A stretch of DNA of 64,000 nucleotides from Cryobacterium arcticum (GCF_003185895.1 NZ_QHLY01000012.1:186001-250000); one strand, 5' to 3'. Numbered from the stretch's first letter, positions 52,395 to 61,272 are shown. The notes: generated by a model from the letters alone, not told the origin. Numbers and translations: made by a program.

Positions 52395-52617
52395 GATGTC
52401 TCCCTTCGAGACCCTTCGGTGCGGCGCGGCGAACCGGATGTGTCCGGCAGCGCTGCATCCGCTGCCACCGTGCCACCGGCCCACAGCGCCGGTCAATCCC
52501 TCCGTCAGCAATTCACGGCAATCGGGTGGGGCCGGCCGGCGGCATCCGGCACAGATGTGCGTTCACGAGGCGTCGTGTCGTGCACACGAGCACCCCGGTT
52601 CGCGGGAGGATGTCTGC

Positions 52618-54306
52618 ATGGCCATAACTGAGCAGCAGCCCTGGGTAAAGCACTACCAACCCGGCGTGCCCGCTGAGATCGACTACCCCACCACCTCGCT
52701 CGTCGAAATGCTCGAGCACGCGGTGGCGGAAGCCGGCGACGCTCCGGCCCTGGAGTTCTTCGGCCGCCGCACCAGTTACGCCGAACTGGGTGCTCAGATC
52801 GACCAGGCCGCCGAGGGGCTGCGCCTGCTGGGTGTACGCGCCGGCGACCGGGTCGCCCTGATCCTGCCCAACTGTCCCCAGCACGTGGTGGCGTTCTACG
52901 CCGTGCTGCGGCTGGGCGGCGTGGTCGTCGAGCACAACCCGCTCTACACCTCACCTGAACTCCGGCACCAGTTCGAGGACCACCAGGCCCGCATCGTGAT
53001 CGCCTGGGACAAGGTCGCCCCCACCGTGCGCGCGTTCCCGGCCGACATCGAGATCGACCACATCGTTTCGGTCAACCTGCTGGAGGCGTTCCCCACCGTG
53101 AAGCGCCTGGCGCTGTACCTGCCGGTGAAGAGCCTGCGCGAATCCCGCGCCGCGCTCACCGGTTCGGCCGCCGGCACGACCCCGTGGAAAGACCTGCTCA
53201 GCCACGGCGCGATCGACCCCGAGCACTCCCGCCCCGCGCTGAACGACCTGGCCGCGATCCAGTACACGTCTGGCACCACCGGCCGGCCCAAGGGCGCCAT
53301 GCTCACCCACTACAACCTGCACTGCAACGCCCTGCAGGGTGAAGCGTGGATGCACGGAGCCGAGTACCGCAAGGAGGTCTTCTACGCGATCCTGCCGATG
53401 TTCCACTCCTTCGGCCTCACGCTGTACCTGACCTACGGCATCCACAAGCAGGCCCTGCTGGTGCTGTTCCCCAAGTTCGACCCGAAGACCGTGCTCGACA
53501 CCATGAAGAAGACACCGGCAACGGTGTACTGCGCCGTGCCGCCGATCTACGAACGCACCGCGCTCGCCGCCAAGGAACGCGGCATTTCGCTGCGCTCGTG
53601 CAAGTTCTGCATTTCCGGTGCGATGAACCTGCCCGACCACGTGGTGGAACTGTGGGAGTCGGTGTCCGGTGGCCTGTTGGTGGAGGGCTTCGGCATGACC
53701 GAGGCGTCTCCGGTGGCGATGGGCAACCCGTTCTACCCGACCCGCCGGCCCGGCACCGTCGGCATCCCGTTCTCGTCGACCCTGATGAAGGTCACCGACC
53801 CCGACGACCCCACCGTGGAGGTCACCCGCGGTGAGCCCGGTGAGCTGCTGCTCAAGGGCCCGCAGGTGTTCCAGGGCTACTGGAACAACCCGGAGGAGAC
53901 CGCGAAGACCCTCACTCCCGACGGCTGGCTGCGCACCGGCGACATCGTCACGGTCGACGAGGACGGCTTCTCCACCATCGTCGACCGCGCGAAAGACCTG
54001 ATCATCACCGGCGGGTTCAACGTGGCGCCCACCGAGGTGGAGACCGTGCTTCGCCTGCACGCGTCGGTGGTGGATGCCGCGGTGTTCGGCAAGCCGTTGG
54101 AGCGCGGCGGAGAGATGGTGGCCGCCGCCGTGGAGCTCGAGCCCGGCGCGACCCTGGATGAGAAGGCCCTGCAGGACCACTGCCGGGAGCACCTGGCCGC
54201 CTACAAGATTCCCCGCCGGATCGTGCAGATCACCGACACCCCGCGCACCATGCTCGGCAAGGTGTTGCGGCGCAAGGTGCGTGAACAGGTGCTGCCCACC
54301 CTGTAA
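52618..54306 (+). CDS. fadD: Long-chain acyl-CoA ligase (AMP-forming)
   Basis: 562 residues from ATG 52618 with GGGAGGA upstream; upstream open frame is non-coding. ANL-family motifs: P-loop-like YTSGTTGRPKGAM (216-228), FGMTEASP near 358, the hinge motif LRTGDIVTVDEDGF, and the C-terminal catalytic Lys region in GKVLRRKVREQ. Activates fatty acids to acyl-CoA with ATP; long-chain type is favoured by FADD-like spacing and length. Not in an evident operon with fatty-acid oxidation genes here. Confidence 0.9.
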   Translation: MAITEQQPWVKHYQPGVPAEIDYPTTSLVEMLEHAVAEAGDAPALEFFGRRTSYAELGAQIDQAAEGLRLLGVRAGDRVALILPNCPQHVVAFYAVLRLGGVVVEHNPLYTSPELRHQFEDHQARIVIAWDKVAPTVRAFPADIEIDHIVSVNLLEAFPTVKRLALYLPVKSLRESRAALTGSAAGTTPWKDLLSHGAIDPEHSRPALNDLAAIQYTSGTTGRPKGAMLTHYNLHCNALQGEAWMHGAEYRKEVFYAILPMFHSFGLTLYLTYGIHKQALLVLFPKFDPKTVLDTMKKTPATVYCAVPPIYERTALAAKERGISLRSCKFCISGAMNLPDHVVELWESVSGGLLVEGFGMTEASPVAMGNPFYPTRRPGTVGIPFSSTLMKVTDPDDPTVEVTRGEPGELLLKGPQVFQGYWNNPEETAKTLTPDGWLRTGDIVTVDEDGFSTIVDRAKDLIITGGFNVAPTEVETVLRLHASVVDAAVFGKPLERGGEMVAAAVELEPGATLDEKALQDHCREHLAAYKIPRRIVQITDTPRTMLGKVLRRKVREQVLPTL

Positions 54307-54326
54307 GCCGACAGCCGGTGGGAGGG

Positions 54327-56531
54327 TCAGCGCCAGCTGTGCGCGCTCACGCCACCGCCACCGTCGACGGTGACCACCGTCGCCCGGTCGGTCCGGCCGG
54401 GCGGTAGCAACCGGCCGGTGAACGAGCCGGCCGGTAATCGGTCCAGGTGGTCGCCCATCCAGGCCAGCACTGTGTCGAGCTGGTCGTCGTCGAGGTCGTG
54501 CTGGCCGTCGTCGAGCAGGGAGACGTCGATGCTGCGCCGGCGCGCCGCCAGCGTCGCGCCCACCAACGGCGAGCGCACCAGCCGGCCGCCCCTGGCCTGA
54601 TCGCGTAAGGCTCCCTCCAGGGCCAGGCACTCGCGAACGTCGGCATCGGCGAGTACCTCGCCGCGCGCCAGAACGGTGAGCAACGGCCCGACTTTGGCGC
54701 CCAGGTTCGCTGAATGGGCGTGCCGTTCGTGCGCGCTGTTGGCCTCGAAGGACAGGGTCTTCGTCGCGGCCAGTTCACCGGCATGCATTATGGTGATGCG
54801 CTCGAGCATGCGGTTGATACAGAACCCCAGAACACTGCTGGCCGTGAGGAGAGCCGTGGGCCGGGTCAGGAGACGGGTGGCGTCGGTGGCGGGGTGCCCG
54901 TTCACGAGCACACTCGTGACCACGAGGACCAGCATGAGCGCGAGCCCCACCCAGGCGAGGCCGATGCGTTTGCGAAGCGCCAGGGCAGCCAACAACACCG
55001 AGTTCGCGGTGAGGTACCAGGTGTCCCACTGAGCCGACGCCCCCGTGAGTGTGGGGGAGAGCACGATGGCCGACGACGCCGTGATGGTGCCGAGAATCGC
55101 GAGGCTGCGCACCAGATCGGGCTGCGCCAGGCTGCGCCAGCCCAGCAGGGCGACGGCGGCATAGATGCTCACGAGGGCGAGCACCGCCGGCAGCGGTTGG
55201 GGCGAGTTGACGGCCTGGTTGGCTGCGAGCACGGCTTGCGCCAGAACGAAGGTGATCACGGTGAGCCGCACGCCCAGGTCGAAGCCGCGATGCCGCGCGC
55301 CGTACGGGCCGGTGGCCACAGGGGGCGACTGCATCTCGGCGGGTGGCGGGGCGGGCGGCGACCAGGTGAGGGTGACGGTGGTTCCCTGGCCCGGAGCCGA
55401 ATTGGCCCGGGCTGAGCCGCCCGCAGTGTTGTCCAGTCGCCCCAGGATGCTGGTGGTGATGCCCATCCGATCCGCCGGCACGCGGTCGGGGTCGAATCCT
55501 TGGCCGTCGTCGGTTACGGTGACCGTGACCCCCGCTGTCGTTCCGGTCACCGCGACTGAGCGGCGCACCGGCCCGTCGCCGGCATGGGCAACGCTGTTGG
55601 CCAGGGCTTGAGCGAGAGCGCTGTGCAGGGCGGCCGCGACATCCGCCGGCATGGTCTGCCCGTCCGCTGTGGATTTTTGGAAGTGCGCGGTGGCGTCCAA
55701 GCGGCGGGTGGTCTGGCCGGCGTCCCGCACGAAGTCGTCGACCGAGACCGGGGGTGGTTCCGTGGGCGGTGCCGCCAACTCCTCGATCATGCGCAACGCA
55801 CTCCGGGATTGATCGGCCACTGCGGTGCGGAACTCCGGGGCGTTCTGTGCCGCCAGCAGCAGGGTGGCCAGGATCTCATCGTGCACCATCGCGTCGGTGG
55901 CCACCTGGATAGACAGCCGAGCTTCGGCAGCGGCCTGCCGTTCGGCCACGATGACCGCGATTCCGGCGGCGCGGTCGAGGGACCTGGCGGCATGGATCAG
56001 CGCACTCGTCAGCACACATCCCACCAGCGAGGTGACGAAGGTGTGCATGTCGTACGCGATCGAGTTGAGCGTCTCGAGGCCGAGGATGCCCCGGAACAGG
56101 GCGACGCATCCGCTCAGCACGACCAGCACCGCCACGCCACCGAGCGGACCGGTGGCGATCACCGCGGCCGCGACGGTGGACACCGAGGTCGCGAGGATCC
56201 ACGGCAGACCGGCGGGAAGCGCGCCGGCCACGGTCCCTTCCGCCTGCGTGAGGGGCAGCCAGGCTGCCAGCAGGGCGAGCTGGGCGAGCACGGTCGCGGC
56301 ATTGATGACGCGCAAGGTGTTTCGTGAGGCCCAGAATGCCAGGAGGGCCCCGAGCAACGGCACCCCGAGCACGGCGATGGTGATGATCCCGTACCACCCC
56401 GACGCGATCGCCGGCGAACCGGCCATGTTCAGGGAGCTGACGCCCGCAACCGAGATGACGGTTCCCAGTCCGATCCCGGCGGTGAGGAGTCGCACCGCCG
56501 AGGTCTCGGAGCGGCCGGGCGGAACGCTCAC
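54327..56531 (-). CDS. Sensor histidine kinase with two tandem membrane/kinase modules (second degenerate)
   Basis: 734 residues from a GTG at 56531, two nt after the response regulator stop; the frame continues upstream only inside that gene. Module 1: about five or six helices (about 15-185), coiled linker, a DHp with VHDEILATLL (candidate phospho-His217), N box ALANSVAHAG (309-318) and G1 box DDGQGFD (341-347). Module 2: another five or six helices (about 418-575), a similar linker, AHERHAHSANLGAKV (599-614), RECLALEGALRDQARG (633-648) and ARRRSIDVSLLDDG (663-676), but no obvious N or G1/G2 boxes. This looks like an internal duplication whose second ATPase has degenerated. Membrane sensor of unknown signal, partner of the LuxR-type regulator. 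Confidence 0.8.
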   Translation of the reverse strand: MSVPPGRSETSAVRLLTAGIGLGTVISVAGVSSLNMAGSPAIASGWYGIITIAVLGVPLLGALLAFWASRNTLRVINAATVLAQLALLAAWLPLTQAEGTVAGALPAGLPWILATSVSTVAAAVIATGPLGGVAVLVVLSGCVALFRGILGLETLNSIAYDMHTFVTSLVGCVLTSALIHAARSLDRAAGIAVIVAERQAAAEARLSIQVATDAMVHDEILATLLLAAQNAPEFRTAVADQSRSALRMIEELAAPPTEPPPVSVDDFVRDAGQTTRRLDATAHFQKSTADGQTMPADVAAALHSALAQALANSVAHAGDGPVRRSVAVTGTTAGVTVTVTDDGQGFDPDRVPADRMGITTSILGRLDNTAGGSARANSAPGQGTTVTLTWSPPAPPPAEMQSPPVATGPYGARHRGFDLGVRLTVITFVLAQAVLAANQAVNSPQPLPAVLALVSIYAAVALLGWRSLAQPDLVRSLAILGTITASSAIVLSPTLTGASAQWDTWYLTANSVLLAALALRKRIGLAWVGLALMLVLVVTSVLVNGHPATDATRLLTRPTALLTASSVLGFCINRMLERITIMHAGELAATKTLSFEANSAHERHAHSANLGAKVGPLLTVLARGEVLADADVRECLALEGALRDQARGGRLVRSPLVGATLAARRRSIDVSLLDDGQHDLDDDQLDTVLAWMGDHLDRLPAGSFTGRLLPPGRTDRATVVTVDGGGGVSAHSWR

Positions 56532-56532
56532 C

Positions 56533-57183
56533 TCAGTTCTTGACCGGCAGCGGAATGAATCCGTCTTCGACGCCGCGGCGGTATAGGTCGACCTTGGTGT
56601 TGGCCGGGCGGCCGAGCGCCAGGTATTCCGCACGGATCCGGCGGATGTGGTCATCGACGGTGTTCTCGCTGATGCCCAGGTGGGTCGCCACGGATTTCGC
56701 GCCCAGGCCCGACGCATACAGTGCCAGAACGTCGCGCTCCCGGTTGGTCAGGGGTGCAGCGCCGATGTCCGGGTCGGAATCCAGGGCGGCCGCCCATTCG
56801 GTCGATGCCACGATCTCACCGCGCGCAGCGCGCCGGATGGCGGCGAGGATGTGCTGCGCCGGTGCCGACTTGCGCACCAGTCCGAGGGAATCGGAGCGGG
56901 ACACCTCACGGATCAGGAACGGGTTCTCGCCCGACGTGATGGCCAGCACCTGTGCCCCCCATTCTCGCAGGGCGGCGACATTGTCACCGGGGGTGGAGCC
57001 GTCGCGCAGGTTGAGGTCGAGCACCACCAGGTCGGCGCCGGGCGAGGTGCGCAGGAGCTTCGGCACTGACGAGGCCGAACCCACGTACTCGAGGTCGGGG
57101 GAGCTCGCTATCAGAGGGCGCAGGGCCAGTATGACGATTTCATGATCGTCGACGATCGCGATCCGTGCACCCGCATGCGGCAT
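56533..57183 (-). CDS. NarL/FixJ-type response regulator with LuxR HTH
   Basis: 216 residues from ATG 57183 with AGAGGAG upstream. Receiver domain: acidic D12-D13 (AIVDDHE), phospho-acceptor Asp56 (VVLDLNLRDG), and a Lys in the LVRKSAPAQHIL segment. The LuxR-type HTH (about 145-205) is LTNRERDVLALYASGLGAKSVATHLGISENTVDDHIRRIR. Followed 1 nt later (stop 56533, GTG 56531) by the dual-module sensor gene, so the two are one transcript. Target genes unknown. Confidence 0.92.
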   Translation of the reverse strand: MPHAGARIAIVDDHEIVILALRPLIASSPDLEYVGSASSVPKLLRTSPGADLVVLDLNLRDGSTPGDNVAALREWGAQVLAITSGENPFLIREVSRSDSLGLVRKSAPAQHILAAIRRAARGEIVASTEWAAALDSDPDIGAAPLTNRERDVLALYASGLGAKSVATHLGISENTVDDHIRRIRAEYLALGRPANTKVDLYRRGVEDGFIPLPVKN

Positions 57184-57362
57184 GGAACTCCTCTGGCTGC
57201 CCGAAGGGGGTGCGAAAGCGGGTGGGAAAACCACTCTTTTCGTGGCCGGGCGACCCCCAACCGTTGCCCCCCAAAACGATAAATTCACAGTACTGGATCC
57301 AGGCCAGAGGTAACCGCCGACCGAGAGGTACAGGAATGTGGCTGTGGGGGCACACTGGGGCC

Positions 57363-57539
57363 ATGTCTGTCGTGCTCTCCGCAGTTCGTCGTGCGATCGC
57401 GCCCCTGACCCGCACCCGGTTCTTCCGGTGGTTGGCGCCGATGGCCCTGCCGCCGATCGAGCGCGTCCTCGGACGATCGCGCCCAGCGCTGGGGAACGCC
57501 CGCCCGATCATCATCCGAGCTGAGCCACACTTGACTTAA
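57363..57539 (+). CDS. Small ORF, probable truncated deazaflavin-dependent nitroreductase-like remnant
   Basis: 58 residues from ATG 57363. The segment RRAIAPLTRTRFFRWLAPMALPPIERVLG resembles the N-terminal 35-40 residues of F420H2-dependent nitroreductase-family proteins (xxLxxTRxFRxxAPxxxPPLDRxxHR). The remainder, which should carry the F420-binding split-barrel, is missing; the protein stops after PIIIRAEPHLT. It may be a broken gene or an independent short peptide. It ends 1 nt before the PadR promoter palindrome, so that promoter overlaps its 3' end. Confidence 0.4.
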   Translation: MSVVLSAVRRAIAPLTRTRFFRWLAPMALPPIERVLGRSRPALGNARPIIIRAEPHLT

Positions 57540-57568
57540 AGACATTCAGCGATATATCGTTGAGTGTC
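57531..57568 (+). promoter_or_regulatory. PadR promoter with a 28-bp operator palindrome
   Basis: TTGACT (57531-57536), a 16-nt spacer and TATATC (57553-57558) form a good promoter for the PadR gene at 57626. A 28-bp palindrome covers 57541-57568: outer arms GACAnTCA and TGAnTGTC around the central CGATATATCG, with two mismatched pairs. The CGATATATCG core is a recognised kind of PadR-family target in actinobacteria. Binding here would block transcription, so autorepression is likely. Confidence 0.68.
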
Positions 57569-57625
57569 GCGGAAGTTCCGCGGCGCGTCGAATTCAGACG
57601 CACCCCCGAAAGGAAGAACGCGACC

Positions 57626-58228
57626 ATGAAGCGCTTTCATCACCCCAACCATCCAGATTTTCGCCCGGACTTCAGCCGGGCCCACCACGACTCCGGCGCG
57701 GAGCACGGCCGCGGCTTCGGTCGCGCCGGCTTCGGACCCGGCGGACCCGGCTTCGGTGGCTTCGGTCCCGGCGGACCCCGCGGTGGCCGACGCGCCAACA
57801 AGGGCGACGTTCGAGCCGCGATCCTCTCCCTCCTCGCCGACGGACCGTCCAACGGTTACGCCCTCATCCGGGCGATCGAGGAGAAGACCGGCGGAGCCTG
57901 GCGCCCCAGCCCGGGATCGGTCTACCCCACCCTGCAGCAGCTCGTCGACGAAGAGCTCATCTCACCCACCGGTGACGGTCGCCGCACCGAGTACGAGCTC
58001 ACCGAGTCGGGCACGGCCTACCTGGCCGAGCACGCCGACGAACTGAAGAAGGCCTGGGAGGCCACCCCTGGGCAGTCGGATGCCGATGCGGCGTACCACG
58101 AGAGCGTCGGCAAGCTGATGGGCGTCGTGCACCAGTTCCGTTTCTCAGCGACGGACGCCCAGCGTGCCGCTGCGGTCGAGAAGCTCGACGAGGCCCGGCG
58201 TGCGCTCTACCTGATCCTCGCCGACTGA
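57626..58228 (+). CDS. PadR-family regulator with Gly/Phe-rich N-terminal extension
   Basis: 200 residues from ATG 57626, with AAAGGAAG upstream. Residues 1-58 are Gly/Phe/Pro/Arg-rich (RGFGRAGFGPGGPGFGGFG and similar), atypical for DNA-binding proteins. The winged helix is about 60-140: GDVRAAILSLLADGPSNGYALIRAIEE, SPGSVYPTLQQLVDEELI and the wing GRRTEYELTESGTAYL. C-terminal helices (about 150-200) form the PadR dimer arm. Its promoter lies under the 28-bp palindrome, so self-repression is likely. Target besides itself unknown. Confidence 0.88.
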   Translation: MKRFHHPNHPDFRPDFSRAHHDSGAEHGRGFGRAGFGPGGPGFGGFGPGGPRGGRRANKGDVRAAILSLLADGPSNGYALIRAIEEKTGGAWRPSPGSVYPTLQQLVDEELISPTGDGRRTEYELTESGTAYLAEHADELKKAWEATPGQSDADAAYHESVGKLMGVVHQFRFSATDAQRAAAVEKLDEARRALYLILAD

Positions 58229-58250
58229 CCGGCCTCTGAGATGCCCCTGG

Positions 58251-58298
58251 CGCCGACCGGCGAACCGTCGACAATGTCGATGGCTGCGCCGGTCGGCG
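58251..58298 (+). terminator. Candidate hairpin terminator after the PadR gene
   Basis: CGCCGACCGGC (58251-58261) pairs with GCCGGTCGGCG (58288-58298), an 11-bp GC-rich stem with a 26-nt loop that could fold further. It starts 23 nt after the PadR stop. No T-tract follows, so termination efficiency is uncertain. Confidence 0.45.
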
Positions 58299-58314
58299 GG
58301 GCCGGAGCAACGCG

Positions 58315-58331
58315 ACGGTCATTATGACCGT
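58315..58331. promoter_or_regulatory. Perfect 17-bp palindrome, probable operator
   Basis: ACGGTCAT, a central T, then ATGACCGT make a perfect odd-length palindrome. It lies in the 389-nt gap 58229-58617, about 290 nt ahead of the lytic transglycosylase gene. The size fits a dimeric TetR, PadR or MarR-type site; no regulator gene is immediately beside it except PadR. Confidence 0.5.
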
Positions 58332-58617
58332 GAAGATATTTGGGATGCCCTCACGGGCGTCTGGGAGAAAATCGACGAAACGTACACCTGGCAATTCGAC
58401 CTGATCAGGTAATTAGCTTGACTTGCAGATCCTGCCGCTGAGCGCAACCCCTGAAGGTCCGTTCAGACGACACTCACGGTAAAAAGTGAGGATCCATGCA
58501 GAAACATATTGCAGGGTGGACACTTCGCCCGGGCGGGCCCCCGCCCGTGGAACGTCGACTAAGAACCGCTCCGCGCACGCAGCAGGGCGATTCGCTGTGT
58601 GAAAGACATACATAACC

Positions 58618-59637
58618 GTGACTTCACTTTTTTCCCGCCTTGCCGCTTTTCGCTCCACCGCATCACCAGACACCACCTCCGGCCCCGGGGCCGTTGATCC
58701 CGGAAGCACAGATTCCGGCAGCGCCGCAGTGGCAGAGACCCGCTCCGGCCGCACCCACCGCACCCGCATGACCCGCCGGTCCGCCGCAGCACTTTCCGTG
58801 CTGTGTGTTGGAGCCCTGGCTGGAACCGGCTTCGTGCTGCAGCCCGCCATGGCGGCACAGAACGACAGGGTCGCCGAGACCGCGGCGCTGACCGAGAGCA
58901 CTGAACGGCACGCCGAACAGCTCGAGGCCTTCAACCAGATCGCCTCTGCCCACGCCGAGAAGGCCGCAGCCGGCACGCTCTCCGGCGCAACCGCAGTCAT
59001 CACCGCCGCGCAGAACAAAGCCGATTCCAGCGACCTCGCCACGACCGTGGCCATGCTCAGCAATTATGAGCAGCTCGACCCGCCGCGCATCTACGAACTC
59101 GTCGACGCGGCGAACGAGAAGGTACCCCCCGTGCAGGCCGCAACCGCCGAGGCGGACCGGATCGCCGCCGAGCAGGCAGCCGCAGCGCAGGCTGCCGCGG
59201 AGCAGGCCGCAGCAGAGCAGGCGGCAGCAGAGGCCGCCGCCGAGCAGGCTGCTGCCGAAGCCGCCGAGGCTGCGGAAGCCCAGGCGGCGCCGGAGGCCAG
59301 CAGTGCACCTGCCCCGTCGGCACCGTCGAACCCGAGCGGCGCCCAGGCGATCGCCCGCGACATGATGGCCGCGAAGTACGGCTGGGGCGGCGACCAGTTC
59401 GGTTGCCTCGTCAGCCTCTGGGACAAGGAGTCCGGCTGGAACGTGAACGCCTACAACGCCTCCAGCGGCGCCACCGGCATTCCGCAGGCCCTGCCGGGCA
59501 GCAAGATGGCGTCGGCCGGGTCCGACTGGGCCACCAACGCCGCCACCCAGATCTCCTGGGGTCTCGGCTACATCGCCGGCAGCTACGGCACGCCGTGCGC
59601 GGCCTGGTCCAAGTCCGAGTCGGTCGGCTGGTACTGA
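58618..59637 (+). CDS. Secreted lytic transglycosylase, aggregation-promoting-factor-like C-terminal domain
   Basis: 339 residues from a GTG at 58618; an ATG at 58768 (codon 51) would begin just before the signal region and is a real alternative. Signal peptide-like [24 protein letters not shown], then a helical region with an Ala/Glu/Gln coiled coil (about 180-225, [17 protein letters not shown]). The C-terminal lysozyme-like domain (about 240-339) has catalytic Glu271 in WDKESGWN and the family end [15 protein letters not shown] and [15 protein letters not shown]. It cuts peptidoglycan outside the cell. Followed by a strong terminator. Confidence 0.88.
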   Translation: MTSLFSRLAAFRSTASPDTTSGPGAVDPGSTDSGSAAVAETRSGRTHRTRMTRRSAAALSVLCVGALAGTGFVLQPAMAAQNDRVAETAALTESTERHAEQLEAFNQIASAHAEKAAAGTLSGATAVITAAQNKADSSDLATTVAMLSNYEQLDPPRIYELVDAANEKVPPVQAATAEADRIAAEQAAAAQAAAEQAAAEQAAAEAAAEQAAAEAAEAAEAQAAPEASSAPAPSAPSNPSGAQAIARDMMAAKYGWGGDQFGCLVSLWDKESGWNVNAYNASSGATGIPQALPGSKMASAGSDWATNAATQISWGLGYIAGSYGTPCAAWSKSESVGWY

Positions 59638-59654
59638 CCCGCAGCTGGAACGCA

Positions 59655-59695
59655 CACGAACGGCCCATGGACGACGTCCATGGGCCGTTTTCGTG
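59655..59695 (+). terminator. Intrinsic terminator after the lytic transglycosylase
   Basis: CGGCCCATGGACG (59661-59673) pairs with CGTCCATGGGCCG (59675-59687), a 12-13-bp GC-rich stem with a minimal loop, followed by TTTTCGTG, which also pairs with the flanking CACGAA. Located 18 nt after the stop at 59637, it is the best intrinsic terminator in the window. Confidence 0.85.
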
Positions 59696-59756
59696 CCAGC
59701 AGCCGTGACGATCCAGGGCCACTGCACAGCTCCGCCAGCGGGCGTACTCTCGGGGC

Positions 59757-60218
59757 ATGAAACGTGCGTTCGCGTTCACTCTGGTGCTGGTGCAGTTCCT
59801 GCTGCTGGTGGCGCTGTTGGTTCTGCCGCACGGCACCGTGTGGCCGGTCAACGGATTCGTCGTGGCCACATCCGTGGTCTTCTTCGCGGTGGGGGTGACC
59901 CTTGCGGTGCAGGGAGCGACCACCCTCGGCCCGGCGATGTCCGCCAGCCCCATACCGCGCGACGACGCGCCGCTGGCCACGAACGGCATCTACTCCATCG
60001 TGCGCAACCCCATCTACACCGGGCTGATGTCGGGGGGACTGGGGCTCACCCTGATCGGCTCGTCGTTTCTGCACGTGCTGGCCTGGCTTGCCCTGTGGGG
60101 ACTCCTGGCAGGAAAGGCGCGGTGGGAAGAACGGATGCTCGTCGACGAGCACCCCGCCTACTCCGAGTACGCCGCCCGGGTCGGCCGCTTTCTGCCCGGG
60201 GTCGGTCGAATTCGGTGA
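59757..60218 (+). CDS. Isoprenylcysteine carboxyl methyltransferase (ICMT)-family membrane protein
   Basis: 153 residues, four helices. The ICMT signature is near the middle: [16 protein letters not shown], followed by [23 protein letters not shown]. Those motifs (Arg-Asn-Pro-Xaa-Tyr, then Pro-Tyr region) bind S-adenosylmethionine and the lipid substrate. Bacterial members methylate unknown small lipophilic targets. ATG 59757 lies 62 nt after the terminator. Confidence 0.87.
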   Translation: MKRAFAFTLVLVQFLLLVALLVLPHGTVWPVNGFVVATSVVFFAVGVTLAVQGATTLGPAMSASPIPRDDAPLATNGIYSIVRNPIYTGLMSGGLGLTLIGSSFLHVLAWLALWGLLAGKARWEERMLVDEHPAYSEYAARVGRFLPGVGRIR

Positions 60219-60259
60219 CCGCGGGTATGATTTCGCGGCTCCAAACCGTTACCCCCAGC

Positions 60260-61258
60260 ATGACGACACCGCTTTCCATTCTCGACCTCGCTCCCATTGC
60301 CCCCGGCCAGACCATTCGGGAGAGCTTCGCGGCCAGCGTCGCCCTCGCCCAGGCCGCCGAGAAGCACGGCTACGAGCGCGTCTGGTACGCCGAGCACCAC
60401 AACATGCCCACGATCGCATCGTCGGCCACGAGCGTTCTGGTGGGCCATGTGGCCTCGCAGACCTCGACCATTCGTCTGGGCTCAGGCGGCGTCATGCTGC
60501 CCAACCACTCGCCGCTGACCATCGCCGAACAGTTCGGCACCCTCGCCGAGCTCTATCCGGACCGCATCGACCTGGGCCTGGGCCGGGCGCCGGGCAGCGA
60601 CCAGACCACGGCGCGGGCGATGCGCCGCGACCCGCGGGCATCCGACCAGTTCCCGCAGGACGTGATGGAGCTGCAGGCCTACCTGCGCGATGAGTCGATC
60701 ATCCCCGGCGTGCGTGCCGTGCCCGGTGCCGGCACCAACGTTCCGCTCTACATCCTCGGTTCGTCGCTCTTCGGTGCCGGGTTGGCCGCCGCGCTCGGCC
60801 TGCCTTACGCCTTTGCGTCGCACTTCGCCCCGGACTCGCTGTTCGAGGCCGTCGCCACCTACCGTCGTGACTTTCAGCCGTCGGCGCAGTTGGCCGAGCC
60901 CTACCTGATGGTGGCCGCCAATGTGATCGCGGCCGACGACGCGGCGGATGCCCGAGCGCAGTTCAACACGATGCGCCTCTCCCGGGTGCGCAGCATGATC
61001 AGCCGTGGACCGGCCGCACCGGACTACTCCGACGAGCAGATCGAAGCGTTCCTCACCACCACCGAGGGTCGCCGCCTGGCCGACATGATGCGTTACACGG
61101 CCGTGGGCACACCGTCAGACGTGCGCATCTTCCTCGACGACCTGGCCACCAGGACACAGGCCGACGAACTCATCGTGGCGCACGCCTCGCAGGGGATCGA
61201 CGCCAGGTTGCGTTCCGTGGAGTTGACCGCCGAGGCGATGGCCGGCGTCACCGTCTGA
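60260..61258 (+). CDS. Luciferase-like (LLM) flavin-dependent oxidoreductase, MsnO8-type
   Basis: 332 residues from ATG 60260; an in-frame ATG at 60227 exists but the N terminus [16 protein letters not shown] matches the family. Signature [19 protein letters not shown] region (here [16 protein letters not shown]), [23 protein letters not shown], and [22 protein letters not shown], all typical of the MsnO8 subset that uses FMN. Substrate unknown. 41 nt after the methyltransferase stop, so a shared transcript is possible. Confidence 0.9.
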   Translation: MTTPLSILDLAPIAPGQTIRESFAASVALAQAAEKHGYERVWYAEHHNMPTIASSATSVLVGHVASQTSTIRLGSGGVMLPNHSPLTIAEQFGTLAELYPDRIDLGLGRAPGSDQTTARAMRRDPRASDQFPQDVMELQAYLRDESIIPGVRAVPGAGTNVPLYILGSSLFGAGLAAALGLPYAFASHFAPDSLFEAVATYRRDFQPSAQLAEPYLMVAANVIAADDAADARAQFNTMRLSRVRSMISRGPAAPDYSDEQIEAFLTTTEGRRLADMMRYTAVGTPSDVRIFLDDLATRTQADELIVAHASQGIDARLRSVELTAEAMAGVTV

Positions 61259-61272
61259 GCCGCGGTGCCGGG

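Larger units (their letters stand above)
58229..58617 (+). other. Gene-free gap between PadR and lytic transglycosylase
   Basis: 389 nt without a credible coding frame. It holds the hairpin at 58251-58298 and the palindrome at 58315-58331. I looked for a ydaO (c-di-AMP) riboswitch, common before cell-wall hydrolase genes, and did not see its GGGGAGCC/GAAUCC hallmarks. The remainder is presumably the leader of the downstream gene; no clear -10/-35 pair stands out. Confidence 0.6.

Noticed and set aside
58229..58617. Possible ydaO (c-di-AMP) riboswitch before the lytic transglycosylase
   Set aside because: The conserved GGGGAGCC and GAAUCC elements were not found in the leader.
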